The notes under the pieces: generated by a model
Database searches by the model: none
Told to the model about the DNA's origin: nothing
Seen by the model: only the letters and a program-made list of their open reading frames with translations
Program-made: the position numbers and the translations under genes
Shown: in pieces, positions 5,528 through 5,727 of the stretch
Numbering within the stretch: the first letter of the stretch is position 1
Layout of the letters: every line of letters starts with the position of its first letter
Assembly (NCBI GenBank): GCA_945879625.1
Contig: CAMCVA010000022.1
Span: 1-5,727, forward strand
Source: Flavobacterium psychrophilum
GTDB lineage: Bacteria; Bacteroidota; Bacteroidia; Flavobacteriales; Flavobacteriaceae
Direction of reading: 5' to 3'
DNA: 5,727 nt

Positions 5528-5569
5528 CCTACGACCTAAAACCTACGACACAAAACCTACCACCCAAAT
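5528..5569 (+). repeat. Heptamer array 2: six units
   Basis: Six heptamers in phase: CCTACGA, CCTAAAA, CCTACGA, CACAAAA, CCTACCA, CCCAAAT. These are the same classes as array 1 but more diverged. A CA/C-rich tail (5570-5580) leads into the hairpin at 5582. Confidence 0.78.
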
Positions 5570-5581
5570 ACACACCCCCAG

Positions 5582-5597
5582 CCCCTCTCAAGAGGGG
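5582..5597 (+). terminator. Terminator-like hairpin CCCCTC-TCAA-GAGGGG
   Basis: A 6-bp GC-rich stem with a TCAA loop is followed by AGTTTTG, a short T-run. It lies 440 bp beyond the GSCFA stop, so it is unlikely to be that gene's main terminator. It may equally be one more member of the dispersed repeats. Confidence 0.35.
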
Positions 5598-5607
5598 AGT
5601 TTTGCAA

Positions 5608-5681
5608 AGTATACTAAGAACAGCCGTTTGCTGATAGCTGTTAGCTGATAGCTTTTAGCTCTTAGCCCCGAATGCACGAAT
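5608..5681 (+). repeat. Composite repeat, copy 2, with five TAGCTnn heptamers
   Basis: AGTATACTAAGAAC leads to five heptamers at 5635-5669 (TAGCTGT, TAGCTGA, TAGCTTT, TAGCTCT, TAGCCCC), the last merging into a variant 17-bp end GCCCCGAATGCACGAAT (5665-5681). Two more heptamers than copy 1 suggests unit gain or loss. A further MITE-like element may start here and leave the window. Confidence 0.68.
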
Positions 5682-5703
5682 TCTAGAAATTCCAATATTA
5701 GAA

Positions 5704-5719
5704 TCCCGAAGCGTCGGGA
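5704..5719. repeat. Single palindrome TCCCGAAGCGTCGGGA in inverted orientation
   Basis: This is the seventh copy. Its flanks (GAA before, CCAA after) show the unit in the opposite orientation to the three pairs. TCCC at 5724-5727 may open a further copy cut by the window end. Confidence 0.65.
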
Positions 5720-5727
5720 CCAATCCC

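Noticed and set aside
5383..5569. Possible CRISPR array
   Set aside because: The units are 7 or 14 bp and contiguous, with no unique spacers and no cas gene nearby.
5143..5727. Small protein or RNA gene in the last spacer
   Set aside because: All frames are broken by stops, and nearly every stretch is accounted for by repeats. No tRNA-like fold was recognised by eye.

Overview
The window looks like chromosomal DNA of a Flavobacterium-like member of the Bacteroidota. The signs are an AlaS and a GSCFA-family protein of Bacteroidota type, a divergent M23-peptidase start (MAKVKYYYDSENLAYRKI) that I recall from flavobacteria, several -7 elements of the Bacteroidota form TAnnTTTG, no clear Shine-Dalgarno sequences, and spacers rich in short dispersed repeats. 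The genus is inferred from memory of these families, not from a search.

Layout. Positions 1-78 (minus) hold the first 26 codons of a probable M23 peptidase. A divergent promoter region (79-253) follows, then alaS (254-2884, plus), complete and with all catalytic and editing motifs. Next comes a repeat-rich spacer, a two-gene toxin-antitoxin operon on the minus strand (toxin 3783-3439, antitoxin 3442-3143, overlapping by 4 bp), a second repeat cluster (3842-4164), and a GSCFA-family gene (4204-5142, plus). The last 585 bases (5143-5727) have no gene I can support and consist almost wholly of repeats.

Function. AlaS is a housekeeping enzyme and GSCFA is a probable SGNH-like hydrolase of unknown role. 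The toxin-antitoxin operon has a well-formed promoter (TTG-N21-TATATTTG) with a perfect 7-bp dyad in its spacer, a good candidate site for autorepression by the antitoxin. The module lies between two direct copies of a ~70-bp composite repeat 1063 bp apart, so it looks like an accessory insert between two chromosomal genes that recombination could remove.

Repeats. At least five families interleave: (1) 16-bp palindromes TCCCGAAGCnTCGGGA, seven copies, six of them in three pairs spaced exactly 27 bp; (2) 17-bp ends GCCACGAATGCACGAAT in facing pairs, MITE-like; (3) 39-bp and ~49-bp segments linked to those ends; (4) heptamer arrays (CCTACCA/CCCAAAG type) each headed by a 37-bp direct repeat; (5) a composite starting AGTATACTAAGAAC that runs through TAGCTnn heptamers into the 17-bp end. 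No tRNA, rRNA, CRISPR array or complete transposase gene was seen. The repeat architecture and the repeat-flanked toxin-antitoxin module are the most unusual content.
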